A stretch of 45,401 nucleotides of DNA from Intoshia linei (GCA_001642005.1 LWCA01000164.1:1-45401), one strand, 5' to 3'. Shown: positions 34,187 to 45,401, counted from the stretch's first letter. Notes: a model not told the origin generated them from the letters alone. Made by a program: numbers and translations.

Positions 34187-35894
34187 ACTCAATTAACTAT
34201 AATTTGTTAATATACGAAGATTTACAAAGTGCGTTCCAGAAATTGCAGACTAAATTTAAATCTACATGGTAGCTATTTGACCTAAAATTGTACTAACGTA
34301 AATAGTCTACTAGAGTTGACTTCCGTGTAACTATGTCATCTTAGTCTGAGACTCAAATTTGATTCAAATTGTTAGTAAGAATTTATTAGTATCAATCGAT
34401 ATGAATCACCATAACAGTAATAAAGTAAAGCTAAAATAAAAATAAGAGCAGACAAATTAACGTGACAACAAAATAAACTCTTATCTATAACAACAAAACA
34501 TTTACTCATTGTGGATTTAACTTGTTCGAAATTGCTTATATTTTTTTGTAAAATAGTTCCATTTTTCCCCAATAACTAAATAGCCAAGAAAAATCAAATT
34601 ATATAAAAATGTAAGTCTTAATGTAGAGATACGTTTTTACTAAATTTGAATTTAAAAGAACCAAAAAACTAAATGAAATTAATTATCAATTAATTTTAAT
34701 AATGTAGTTTTTATTCTCATTCATTATTGGTATTGTTAAATAATTGTTTAAATACATCTAGGGATAATTTTTTTAAATATTAATCAAGTCAGTTTTTTCA
34801 TTTTGCATTTGTCTGTTTAAAAAAAATTGAGTGATAATTTATACTAATTTTATATTTTTAGATTTTTTAAACAATTACTTTAATTTATCTATTTAATAAT
34901 TTAGATGAGTAGTAAAAAAATTAGTCTAATTTGAAATATCATTTTTATGTAGCTAATTATTGGTTAATGTATCGCTGGGAATCATTTAAAAGATTTATGT
35001 AATGTAGATTGTGAAATATGGCGATATATAAATGTGTTCTCATCGCAAACATTATTGATGTTGTTTTTTTATTATAGGTTAGCCTTGTAGACTAAACTAA
35101 TATGATAGTTACGTTTCTTTAAATTAAATCAATATGCCGTTGATATGAATGATGCAATTGAATGATTCTATGCAAAAAAATGCCAAATATTATTTCTCGT
35201 CTAACGATAAACACTGGAAATGCAATAATGTAGCCAACAATGCAAAATCATATTTAATTATACTGGACCAATTCAATCATCAACATATTACATATTAGCC
35301 AACTGAAAGTCAAGAATGAATACAACTATATTACGTTTTATCAATATTTAATTACAATTAAAATGAATCTCAACAATCAAGATATACAATATAATTTACA
35401 ATAATATGAAGGAATATAATGTTAACATTGCATTGTTTGGGATTGAGTGGTCAAAATATATTATCGCCGCGATAACATTGTGTATAAAATAATGAAAATA
35501 TTTGCTTATTTTAACTTAAATTCCAAACGTGAAATGTTTTGTGGTTATAATTTATGATTCCAGCGTACATTCAACAAGTATTGCATATATACACGCACAG
35601 GGTCTGTTTTATTTTGTTTAAAATAAAACCAATAGTTATGACAGATATTGCGCTCTGTTTTTATGTGGATTTGTTAATTTTCTTATTCCGAAATAATTGA
35701 GACCATATATCAACCTGATTATATAGATCTATTATTTATTTTTTTGTTGTTGCTATACAATAGTTTAGAAACTTGGATGCCTTTATTTAATATTAAAACC
35801 ACTATTTTTTTGATACAACTTTTTGATTATAAACTTAACATCGTTACAATTATGTTAATATTGTTTTATATTTTTTATTTCAATCAAATTTAAC
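34187..35894. other. Intergenic stretch without a supported gene
   Basis: AT-rich. A minus-strand frame at 34372-34572 encodes a hydrophobic stretch (ALIFILALLYYCY) preceded by MSKCFVVIDKSLFCC, but it has no recognised family or splice context. Nothing else stands out. Confidence 0.4.
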
Positions 35895-36031
35895 GGGTTT
35901 CACTAAACAGTGAATCACAGTTGACCAAAGAGATTTTAGTTGATTTACTGTGATTTGGTAAATCTTTTTGGTCAACTGTGATTCACTATGATTTATTATT
36001 TAGTACTTGATTCACTGTTTAGTGTGACCGA
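35895..36031. repeat. Palindromic miniature element (~137 bp)
   Basis: The outer arms GGTTTCACTAAACAGTGAAT and, reversed from the right, GGTCACACTAAACAGTGAAT pair with each other. An inner pair (AATCACAGTTGACCAAA and TTTGGTCAACTGTGATTC) gives a second nested hairpin. The whole unit can fold almost completely. The family is unknown; no clear target duplication. Confidence 0.75.
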
Positions 36032-36097
36032 AATTGAACTACATTTTATTAAATGTATAGTCCCATAACAATATTTTTTTAATTTTTGTGGCGAAAG

Positions 36098-36374
36098 CAG
36101 TGCTTCTTGACCCGTGCGCCGCAAAGATATTTGAGTTTATTTTATTTTTTATTTAAGAAAATATATAAATTAGTTTTAAACTTTTACATTGACACTTCTC
36201 TGATTAACATTTTTAATGTACTATTGAATGTAATTTATTTATATTCAGTAATATGGTGAACTCTAAAAATATCTTTACATTTCATCATACATTAAAAGTT
36301 TCTACTAAATTTGAAGCCAAACTTTTATGTATTTCACTAGTGCGCCCTGAAGTAAAAAAGGTTGAGAAGCACTG
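36098..36374. mobile_element. hAT miniature element (277 bp), aged
   Basis: Ends CAGTGCTTCTTGACC and GGTTGAGAAGCACTG. The flanking octamers GGCGAAAG and GGCTAGAG agree at 6 of 8 positions, consistent with a decayed 8-bp duplication. No coding sequence. Confidence 0.8.
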
Positions 36375-37270
36375 GGCTAGAGTATCGTAGGTTTTTATTT
36401 AGTGTAAGGGATTTTCATTTTTTTAAATGTTTCATATGCGAAGAGTATGAAAACAACCGAGTAGAAACTTAATAAAAAAGAGTAGAAATAGATAAGTGAT
36501 AGAAAGAGGCAAAATGTGTAACTCAATAGTTACCGTAAATTGTAAATCAGTTTAAAAGTTTAATATTGTTCAGTGTTCAATGTCATAATAGACCTGATAA
36601 CTGACTCAGAGTGTATACTGAAGATTAGCAATCCTTTAAATTTAATTTTCCGTAGAAATGTAAACTGAATATGGTTGTACATTAAATAACTGGGCAAATA
36701 AAAATGTACTCTACAATACAGAATCTATTAGATACAATTAATTTGGTTGATAATATCACATTGCGTCTATTTTTAAAGTATTTTTTAACGCATTATTCAT
36801 AATTACAATAATCAATTTATCAATCATTATCTTTATCAACCAAGTTAAATTTAAAAAGTTATAAGACACGCTTTATATCTTTGGTTTCAAATTATAAAAT
36901 TGTAATATATGTTGAATATGACATTAACATTGTTTGATTTTGATAAAGTTTCCATTTTTTACGTATAAATTATTACTAAACTTAGTATAGTAGTTCCCGA
37001 GTTTTAATGTTTTACAGTTCTATCCATTCCATAACGAATTTTTTTAGAGTTGCCATGGGTTAACCAATTGACACTTTGTCGTATGTATACATCAAAAGTA
37101 CTTTTGAAATATTTAAAAATTGGTAATTTCAAAGTTAATTTATTGTTGTTTTTTATATGGATTATTACTAACTTTTGCTGATATGGTAGTTAAAGTATTT
37201 GGCTATCACTTTTCTAAAACTTTTTTCCCCAATATCTTTTTATAACAATTTTGTTAGTTTGTTTTATCTA

Positions 37271-37424
37271 AAGTGGCCAGAAAAATACGTACTATCACTT
37301 TTAGTTTATTTGGAATAAATTATAAGCCGAAAATTTTTATTCGTCATCATTAATAAGTAGTTTTGGCTTTACATTTATTACCAAATAAATTAAAATTGAT
37401 AGTATGTATTTTTTCTGGCTACTT
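37271..37424. mobile_element. Tc1/mariner-like miniature element (154 bp) with long inverted repeats
   Basis: The left arm AAGTGGCCAGAAAAATACGT and the reversed right arm AAGTAGCCAGAAAAAATACA continue to match for about 45 bp (85-90% by eye) through TTTATTTGG. A TA dinucleotide lies directly outside both ends (37269-37270, 37425-37426), the expected Tc1/mariner target duplication. Non-coding. Confidence 0.8.
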
Positions 37425-37426
37425 TA

Positions 37427-38107
37427 TTTTATCGTGACATGATTCAATTCTTATTACCAAGACTAAAAATTAACTTACTGTTAAACTTAAAATCATAATG
37501 ACAAGGTTACTTATTCAAATTGATTACTATTATTAAGTTGCATAAGGTTTCTAGTGTTATTTTTTAATTTAAGTTAAACTAAAGTTAGTAATGAGTAAAG
37601 CATAATAAAATTACTATCGTGAATGGTCATTTCATTATTTTTGGATGAAATAATACATTTTTGTACGTTTAGTCTCACCTTTAAATTACATTTACAATGT
37701 TTTCATACATAATCAACGACTATTTTTATTATAAAGATGATTTATAAATCTCAGAATGTGAGTACAAAGCATGTTACACTATGGTGGAAATTTTATTGGA
37801 TTAATAAACTATTACTCCATGTACTAATAATATAATACATCATAGCCAATTGAGGTACTTTGAGGTTTTAAGATATGTTTTTCATTAGAATCCGAATAAT
37901 GATGTGTCATTTTACATTGGTGTTAACGTAATAGATTATAATGGTTGATGGATAATTTAACAAATTTTTTAAATTAAAATACTAATAATGAGATGCATTA
38001 GTAACCGCAAATAGTTCTCAGAATCAAATTACAATGTATACTTATAACAATATTGTACAATGTGATTATTAATACAATACATATGATTATTAATATTTAT
38101 ATTTTAG
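37427..38107. other. Upstream region of the ZC3H4-like gene
   Basis: No open frame or repeat recognised. It ends with an acceptor-like ATTTATATTTTAG (38095-38107) one base before the ATG, so a 5' leader exon or spliced leader may join here. Confidence 0.4.
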
Positions 38108-38108
38108 A

Positions 38109-41049
38109 ATGTCTCAATCTGACGATAGTTACTTGTCTGATGATAACCCATTATACGACGACTGCGAATTGGAAGAAGGCGAAATTGAAGATATTGACAT
38201 AGCAGATGATGAAATAAATTATATTCAATCATTTGATAATAAAGATGTGATAGTACCAGATGTACTAATAGACGAATTACCTGAACTGAAGAGAAGTGAC
38301 ATTTTCCTAAACGACTATGAAGATGAAAATAATGTATATTTAATAATTTAACCTAGCGTTTTCCAACCTTTTCACTTTTACGACCGGTGAGATTGCAAAA
38401 TTATATTGACTGACAGGTAGAATTTGATTATTTATGAAAGTTTAACACTGTAGTTCTTAATGTGGCTATCACTGCTTTGAAAACGATTTTCATCAAATTA
38501 AATTTCTTTTATTTTGTGTATATTCTTCGAGATTAGTACAAAACTATACATAGAGTAGGTTGGAATCGCTTATTTAGACCAACTTTTTAAATCTGAATCA
38601 TTACTAACTTGAAAATAAAATATTTATTATTGGATAAGTGGTTATTAAAAAACTTTTAGACTTTATTGATGATATAAACATATATTATTTAATTTAGCGG
38701 TCATCACCAATTCAAGGCATGCGTTCTGGTAAGCCTAAAAGAAAAATGCACGGATATATTGATTTGGACGAAGCAGAGGACGTTGTACCTGCAGTCAAAC
38801 CGGGTCCAGTAAAAAAAGTTCCGCTGGCAGACCAAGACTATCAGGATTTGTTATTGAAGAGTTTAAAGTCACGTAAAACTAAAGAGGACCAAGATGAGAA
38901 ACCTTCCCATACTGTAAAAAAACCACGTAGACAAGCCGTATCTCCAAAAAAAGTTGTTCGAAAAAGGTTTAGACTGAGAAACAAACCAAAAAAAAAGTTT
39001 TTAGGATCAATTAAACCGATGCACGGTCAAAATATTGATAGTCTCATGGGTCCTACTAATCCGCCTACGTTGCCGGATGTTTCCAAATATATTGAAAGAA
39101 GGCAAAACGAAAATTTAAATAACGTACCGATTAAAACAAGTAAACGGAAAACCAATAACCCTCGCAATACTGTCGTAAAACGCCCATTACTAGAAACTCC
39201 GCAAGGATACAATGTTGAAGCATATCCTAATGGTAACGATAAGTTTAGATCTCCTCTTATTAAGGACATTGATGTACGTAGTATGAATTATCATCGTGAT
39301 ATGGATGCGAGGCAACGCCCTATAACGTTTAGAAATAATAATTTGACAATGGAATACCAACAGAATCGTCCCAATTACCCAACTATAGGGAATAGGGATG
39401 TGGATAGGCGGATTATCCAAAACAATAACGCTTATGTGAGTATTAATCGAAACTTTAATCGCAATGAGCTTGGTAGGAAAGAAGATAAAGTTCCAATTTG
39501 TCCACCAGTATTCAATGATTATGTTGAACCGAAATATAATCAAATTCATGAAGAATCTCCTAAACATTTAAATGAAAAAGCTAGCCCCAACAAATCTTTT
39601 AATGCTAAAAATGCAGCCTTGTTAAATACTCCTCCGTCAGTATCTAAGAATCTTCAATCTAAAGAAAAAAAGAAGAAAAAATCTGTCATTACACCAATGT
39701 CAGAAATCCCTTGTAAATTTTTTCGAGAAGGTCATTGCCGTAAAACTGACAAATGCAGATTTAATCATAACCTGGTTCCAGAAAAGAAAAGACAAATGTG
39801 CAAATTTTATTTAACTGGAGTTTGTAATAAACTGGACTGTGTCTATATGCATGCCGATTTTCCTTGTAAATTTTATCATACTGGTAACATTTGTTACTCT
39901 CATCCAAATTGTAAATTTTCACATGAACCTTTGACGGATGAGACAAAGATTTTATTAAATGAAATACTAAATTCTCATCAAGATTGCGAAAATGAAAATA
40001 ATGAGGAGTTTGTTAAACGAGACGACGTGGACGTTATGTTTAAAGATGAGAACCCACTTCCAAATATTTCAAACGGGGTACCGCTTAGTGCACCTTCAAC
40101 AATTGTAAAGATTGAATCAAATAATTACCATGACATACACCCTATGTCTCGGTTTATGCGTCCTAATCTAGCTATACCACCACCACCGATAAATAACTTT
40201 AATCCTATGAGAGCAATGACTGACATGATAATGACGCGTCCTGTAATTGATAATTTCATGTATCAGGCTCCTCCTAATGTTCCCGTTACATTAATACCAC
40301 CACCTAGTACTTGTAATTATAACGCTTCACCAATAAATACAATTACACGACCTGTCACAGAACGGTACGGTGGAGCTACATTCACTCCTTCAAGTATAAA
40401 TGATAATTTTGATGCTTTCGGTGGAAATGTCAATGATGGAGACCAATTTAATAGTAATCACCTGGAAGACCAAATGTTACAAGACTATCATAACCAAAAA
40501 AAATGTAACGTAGACCTAGTTAAAGACTTTTCAATATTCGAATGTAAACAAAAGAACACAGATACTGAAATGTCGAATTTACTACCGAGTGACCCACGTA
40601 GAAAATTGTCAAAAATTTTAAATTCTAAAGAAAAACAAATTGAAACACATGAGGAGGAGTCACCAATAAATTCTCTTATATTTAATCCTATGGAAAGTAT
40701 TCGCCAAATTGGTTCAATTCAAAAAAATTTAAATTTGGGCTTGGACGCTTTAAATAAATCAAAAGAAACTGAAAAAAAACAAAAGATTGATAAAGTAGAA
40801 TCAATTAATACTGCAAATGAAAATGAACCAAATTTTATAAAATTGCACAATTATCAACTCAATTTATATACCGATAATTCTAAAATATCCAATAAATCAA
40901 ATATCGATGAAACTGATAAGGAGGATGAATCCTTTTTTAAAAATTACTTTAAAGATAATTTTGATGATGATGTGGATAATTTTTCTCACCGTTATGATCC
41001 CCGTTTCAAAAGAAAGATTCAGTCAAATAATGAAAATAATGAAGATTAA
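38109..41049 (+). CDS. ZC3H4: ZC3H4/Su(sable)-type triple CCCH zinc-finger protein, two exons, 858 aa
   Basis: Exon 1 is 38109-38333 (75 codons) and exon 2 is 38698-41049 (to TAA), joined in phase 0 across a 364-nt intron. The acidic N-terminus carries ELEEGEIEDIDI, the family's EEGEIE signature. Three consecutive CCCH fingers lie at about residues 414-484: CKFFREGHCRKTDKCRFNH (C-x7-C-x5-C-x3-H), CKFYLTGVCNKLDCVYMH (x7, x4, x3) and CKFYHTGNICYSHPNCKFSH (x8, x5, x3). EPLTDETKILLNEIL follows directly, as in ZC3H4/6/8. Basic tracts (KKKKK, PKRKMHG), proline-rich stretches near 500-550 and two DPR-type motifs (SDPRRKLSKIL, YDPRFKRK) also fit. In animals ZC3H4 works with WDR82 in the nucleus to end unproductive non-coding transcription, and fly Su(sable) acts similarly. 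The protein is shorter than vertebrate ZC3H4 (about 1,300 aa). The antisense open frames are shadows. Confidence 0.93.
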
Positions 41050-41263
41050 AATTTAGTTTTCTAATTATATTAAAATTTTAGATCTTTACGTTTCATTTGT
41101 TTTGTTTCGTTTTGTTATAGTTTGTATCGTTTTGTTTAGTTTCGTTTTGATTATTTAATAATAGGCGAATGGTCATTTTCAATTGCCTAGTATTTTACAA
41201 ACATATTTTTAAATTCATCCACCAACAATATCAAGTCAAATTATTATATAATAATGCTTTGAA

Positions 41264-44200
41264 ATGTCACTTATTATTTTCGGTTTTATTCAAATTTTTA
41301 TAGTTATTTTTTGTTTTGTGTAGTTATTTTGTCATTATTTGTTAATGCAATTGCTAATAAATGTACCATTAATAATTGTGAATATTGTACAAAATTGCCC
41401 ATGACTTGTTCAAATTGTAAAGCTGGTTATTTTCTTTATTCCGATAATTGCTTGCGTATGTTTTTATTATTATTCATTCATTCCATGTAATTTTGAATTA
41501 TAGCTTGTGTTGACCAATGCAACCAGTGTAAAAATGCCACAACATGTCAACATTGTGTGGATGGATTATACTTTGACAATTTAGGTCAAAAATGTGTTGG
41601 TAATTTATAATTCAACATTGAACGAGTGGTTCTCAAATTTAACGCGAAATTTTTCACATTCTTTAAAAATGGAAATAGCAAAGAAACCACTTTCTAAGAT
41701 TGAAAACTTGATTTTTGAATTCTCAATATACTATTGTATTTTTGATACACAGCGCCGAAGCTATCGAATCCGAGAACTGTCTTCGGGACCTCGACAAAAC
41801 AGTTTTGTAAAATGGTGGCCTCATTTTTCTTTTTTTTAGATGCCTATTTTTTATTTTCAATGACTCGAATATTAAAAGTTCCTAGAATTAAATTAACTAT
41901 CCAACACCCTGGAAAAAAACTACTACTAAAATCTGTAGAATTTGCCTTTTAAAAATTTCACCAGTATTTTTTGTATAATATCCTTACTTACATAAAAATG
42001 AATTATTATATATAATCGTGAATGTGTAGGTAGTACATTATGTTTTGCAGAGATCAGTTTAACAAAAACTAATATAGTAATATATACTAATATATTTTCG
42101 ATATTAAACTAAATAATCATTATTAGACTGTTTGCCACACTGCCAAATTTGTTCGACGTCAAATATTTGTTTAAAGTGCGATAATGGAAATTACCTTTCT
42201 GATACATCTTCTTGTATTAGTAAGACTTTATAACACTTAAATAGTGCATTTATATTATATTTTTATCATAATCAGTCTAAAAATTTCTGGCTTAACGATT
42301 CGATTTTATATAAAATAGGTGTCTACTTAAATTCAACCATTTTTACTAAACATCAAAATTTACCAACACTAACAGGAAAATATCAGTTTTACCAACCCTA
42401 AAAGAAAATTCTAGTTTTACCAACCTTTAAGCGATAAATCCAATTTTACAAAATTGCGGAGTTGGCAAGGTGTCAGTATTTATATTGGAAGGGTAGTATA
42501 AAAAATTATTTTGTCAGTACTTTAAATATACTGTCAGTATTTAAATTAAATGTTCTGTATAAATTGAAACTAACAAAAAATCCTTTTGTAAAATATATTA
42601 CAATACTCTACTATTGTCATAATTAAATTTTATTTGTTCTCATAAAAAAATATTATATGATGTGAACACCATAGAATATTTCTAATTTTTTTGTAATATG
42701 GTTTGTAAGTATAATATGGTATCTTAATATTTCAGCTTTAACTTGGATCTGTAGTGGATGATATAACTCAAAAACAAAAGCTCGATTTTTCCATTAAAGG
42801 TTGGTAAAACTGTAATTTTCTCTAAAGGGTTTTTAAAACCGAATTTTTCCTTTTAGAGTTGGTAAAATTGGGATTTTCCCTAAAGGTCTTTTAAAATGGA
42901 ATTTTTCCATTAAATGTTGGTAAAAGTGGGTTTTTCCATAAGGATTGGTAAAATTAGGATTTTTCTTTAGGGGTTTGTAAAAGTGTATTTTTCCTTTAAA
43001 AGTTAGTAAATTTTGATTTTTAGTAAAAATGGTTGAATTTAAGTAAAAATAATTGGATTTTAATAAAAATGTTTGGATTTTGGTAAAAATGATTGAGTTT
43101 AAGAATATTCTCATATAAAATCATTAACTTGACTGTTTTTGAACTTGACCTGACATGTACTTTGTACAAACAACAGTTAGCTCTTTGGAAGATTTATGTT
43201 TTAATGTTTAGAACTATGTATTAATTGAATATATACAATTAATATATAATTTTAAAAACAATCAAACTATATTTACAATCCTAAAAATTGTCTTAAATAA
43301 CATGAATTCCAAAAAATGAAATTTTAAATACCCGTAATTTGATTGGTAATTGGGGTTTTTGACCATGTAGGACTCAATTTCCGAAATTAAAATTTGCGAT
43401 AAAACATCTCTCTCAAAAAATTGTTCTAGCAACTGAATTTTTTAAATTCCACAACTCTTAATTTATTAATTAAACGGTAACAAACATACAGACATTTAAT
43501 TATGTATAAGTAAAGGATAAGAAAATATTTTTATAAAAAAAAAATCATAGTCCTTGAGCAGAGTGATATAAGTGTTATAATAATAATTATTAACGATCAC
43601 ATTAAATACATGTACGTGTCAATCATGTTCCAGGAAAGTCTAATATCTATATGTCATTTTGGCAAGTAACAATAACTTTGAGTGTAATTATTCAACATTT
43701 TTCAGTTAATTTCTGAAAATTATCGAGGCCACGCGTTGAGTAGGGTAATATGGACTAATCATTGATAGATATTCATAATTTTTAATTTAAATCTATTGTT
43801 TATTAGAATGTCCTGATAATTGTGCAAATTGTCTAGACACTAAAACGTGTAAAAAGTGTTCAAAAGGATATTATTTAATTAACAAATTATGTCTAGGTAA
43901 TATTACTATACATATAATACATTAATTACCGTATTTAATATGTTTTAGTTTGTATTTCAAATTGCATTGAATGCGACTCACCCGTTTGTAAAAAATGTAA
44001 AACTGGTTATTTCTGGTTAGAGAGTAAATGCACAGGTACTTTTTTTGTTTTATTATTAACTAATTTTAAATACATATCATAATAGATCATGATTCTGATA
44101 TTACGTATTATATTTAATTAGTACACATATACTTAAATTTATCAGTATTATTATTATTTAAGTCATATCAATAATTATATATTAAAGTAATGTGGTTTTG

Positions 44201-44744
44201 TAAATCTTTGTAAATTACACTGCATAAATTGTAGTTGAAATTTACTTAATCTATTTCATAATTTAACAGGATTTTGTATTTTTAAAATAATTTATTTTGT
44301 GTGTACCCATAAACCTATCGCGACAGTGGATTAAATTTTTTTATTTCTTAATTATAAATATAGATTGTGGTATAAATTGTCTGAAATGTGACCATGCCAA
44401 TGGATGTACTTCTTGCAAAAATGGATACATTCTTACTAACAAAATTTGCACAGGTTCAATCACGAAACTATATAAATAATAAAATTATTAATAGCTTGTA
44501 ACGAATTGAATTCAAATACATGTTCTACTTGCATCACTGCCTCTTTTGGGCATATTTATGATTATAAAAATTTTATTTGCAACCGTAATTTTAATATTCG
44601 TTTATCAATAGTTATTTTTATTAGGTTGTACGGATAATTGTTTAAAGTGCACCACTGACGCAGGGAAAAATAATGTTTGTTTTACAACTATGGATCATTG
44701 TAGAGATGGCTTTGCTTATGATTCAACCTCCAAGACATGCTTAG
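41264..44744 (+). CDS. Secreted furin-like cysteine-rich repeat protein, one repeat per exon (continues past window)
   Basis: Exons: 41264-41282, 41324-41455, 41504-41599, 42127-42219, 43807-43896, 43949-44035, 44364-44453, 44495-44584, 44625-44744, then a donor GTATTTAAG. All eight introns interrupt codons after base 1 (phase 1). The start was chosen because splicing a 41-nt intron out of the signal-peptide region yields MSLIIFVILSLFVNAIANKC, a classical signal peptide. Each later exon encodes one ~30-residue module, C-x(3)-C-x(2)-C-x(5-8)-C-x(2)-C-x(3-5)-G-Y/F-x(n)-C. Examples are CPDNCANCLDTKTCKKC and CISNCIECDSPVCKKC. This is the furin-like / growth-factor-receptor cysteine-rich fold seen in PCSK5-type and R-spondin-type proteins. 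Eight modules are visible, about 272 residues in the window. The seventh (CNELNSNTCSTC) has the last spacing altered. The ATG lies 214 bp after the ZC3H4-like stop. Membrane anchor and partner are unknown. Confidence 0.87.
42327..43105. mobile_element. Foldback-like element with tandem-repeat arms, in the cysteine-rich gene
   Basis: The left arm (42327-42450) contains repeated TTTTACCAACC units. The right side (about 42790-43046) contains the complementary GGTTGGTAAAA / TTTTTCC units at roughly 30-35 bp spacing. The outermost arms (TTAAATTCAACCATTTTTAC and its complement at 43023-43044) match closely. Further GGATTTTGGTAAAAATG units follow to about 43105. The antisense open frame at 42833-43114 is created by this periodicity and is not a gene. 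Arms built from short tandem repeats recall Drosophila FB elements. It sits in the 1,587-nt intron and contains a C segment. Confidence 0.7.
42641..42768 (+). repeat. Segment C, shared by two unrelated-looking foldback elements
   Basis: The sequence TGTGAACACCATAGAATATT, then TAATTTTTTTGTAATATG, and ATCTGTAGTGGATGA recurs with few changes at 21983-22117. Both copies lie in the loop of an inverted-repeat element, but the arms of the two elements differ. Confidence 0.8.
43127..43515 (+). repeat. Degenerate A-head and B-tail repeat
   Basis: The A head is decayed (ATGTACTTTGTACAAACA at 43156-43173, GTTAGCTCTTTGG). A fragment of A body (CCTAAAAATTGTC) and a B tail follow: GGGGTTTTTGACCATGTAGG, TTTGCGATAAAACATC, AAACGGTAACAAACATACAG. 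Orientation matches the host gene. Confidence 0.65.
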
Positions 44745-44789
44745 GTATTTAAGACATCAAAGTATTAAATATATATTATTTAATCATTG

Positions 44790-45165
44790 AACTCTATCAG
44801 AATAAACTTTTTTTTAATTTTTAATTATTTCACATTTTTTGTTTTAATAAAATATTTCGAAAAAAATATGAATACTAAAATGAATTTTTACTTAATTAAT
44901 GAGTTGTCACTTATTCGGATTAAAATTTTCTGTGTGTGTTAACAAGATACAACTGTAAAACCTGTAAATTTTTTGAAATTCTAGGGCTGTTTTCATTATA
45001 AAAAGAAGGGTAATTTGGGGTTTTGGCCCTGAAGATATAATTTTTTTAAATTTAAATTTATGATAATGTTTATGATTTTAAAATCCGTATCAGCTTATAT
45101 ATTTTTTAAATTCTTCAACTCGTCTGATTTTCAAAAAAAGGGACAATTGGGGTTTTTGACATGTA
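44790..45165 (+). repeat. Family B repeat interrupted by a mariner insertion
   Basis: A well-preserved B body: ACTCTATCAGAATAAAC, CACTTATTCGGATTAAAATT, CTAGGGCTGTTTTCATTA and GGGACAATTGGGGTTTTTGA. It matches 10570-10940 and breaks off at 45165 exactly where the mariner terminal repeat begins. Confidence 0.8.
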
Positions 45166-45401
45166 TTAGGTCGTTTCATAAGTAATGTTGTTTTTATTAT
45201 AACTTTATTATAAATCATTATATCTTTACGAATATTTACTGTAAGTGCGTTATTTTTTTATTTTTACGAAATATGGACAAAATGTGTATTCGATGAAAGA
45301 GTAATTTCCGATGACAAACATATTTTTAATAGTATTAAGAAACAATGTGGATGATTATGAATGTCATATCAGACATATTTTACTTTATGAGTTTCATATG
45401 G
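45166..45401 (+). mobile_element. mariner-family transposon, 5' end (truncated by window end)
   Basis: After a TA target dinucleotide (45164-45165) the sequence starts TTAGGTCGTTTCATAAGTAA, a mariner-type terminal repeat. About 190 bp on, a frame reading DDYECHIRHILLYEFHMG matches the N-terminal helix-turn-helix start of mariner/SETMAR transposases (HIRHxLLYEFHxG). In-frame stops occur upstream, and the window ends at codon ~20 of the domain, so integrity cannot be judged. Confidence 0.85.

Noticed and set aside
39027-39946. Three antisense open frames inside the ZC3H4-like coding exon
   Set aside because: They overlap a well-supported sense frame with zinc-finger motifs and show no family resemblance.
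41594-41839. Open frame starting at the end of the third exon of the cysteine-rich gene
   Set aside because: It starts in another frame within that exon and runs through the 527-nt intron; no family resemblance, and the exon's own frame is clear.
1-45401. tRNA, rRNA, snRNA or CRISPR-like arrays
   Set aside because: No cloverleaf with A/B boxes, no rRNA core sequences, and no regular repeat-spacer array. The only tandem structure is the foldback arms and the MULE ends.

Overview
This 45.4-kb window is nuclear DNA from an animal. It is very AT-rich (about three quarters A+T by eye). Coding sequence is cut into small exons by many very short GT-AG introns (37-52 nt), alongside a second class of long introns filled with transposon debris. 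The animal assignment rests on three families recognised from translated exons: DIP2 (disco-interacting protein 2), a ZC3H4/Su(sable)-type triple-CCCH zinc-finger protein, and a protein with two CUB domains. Micro-introns, AT-richness and reduced gene structure would suit a small, perhaps parasitic, invertebrate. The species cannot be fixed from the sequence.

Layout. 1-261: one copy of a dispersed repeat (family D). 1037-5401 (minus): the 3' part of a gene with two CUB domains, rebuilt from six phase-compatible exons. 5654-5858 (plus): a frameshifted relic of a multicopy invertebrate protein. 6.2-18.2 kb: no confident intact gene, but repeat families A and B, a hAT relic with transposase fragment, a hAT miniature element and some weak coding-like stretches. 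18282-32624 (plus): a complete DIP2 gene, 14 exons, predicted 1,550 aa. Its three longest introns hold A/B repeats, a foldback element, hAT elements, a Mutator-like element with a nested hAT element, and a second D copy. 32.7-38.1 kb: five short DNA-transposon-like insertions. 38109-41049 (plus): the ZC3H4-like gene, two exons. 41264 to beyond 44744 (plus): a secreted cysteine-rich protein in which each exon from the third on encodes one furin-like repeat and all introns are phase 1. Its longest introns hold a foldback element and A/B repeats. The window ends inside a mariner element that landed in a B repeat.

The genes do not form a pathway. DIP2 is a cytoplasmic acyl-CoA-synthetase-like protein, ZC3H4 is a nuclear factor that limits non-coding transcription, and the CUB and cysteine-rich proteins appear to be extracellular. 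What unites the window is the conflict between compact ancestral introns and heavy invasion by non-autonomous DNA elements, including one place where a repeat seems to have supplied a splice acceptor and the first codons of a DIP2 exon. No rRNA, tRNA or CRISPR was recognised.
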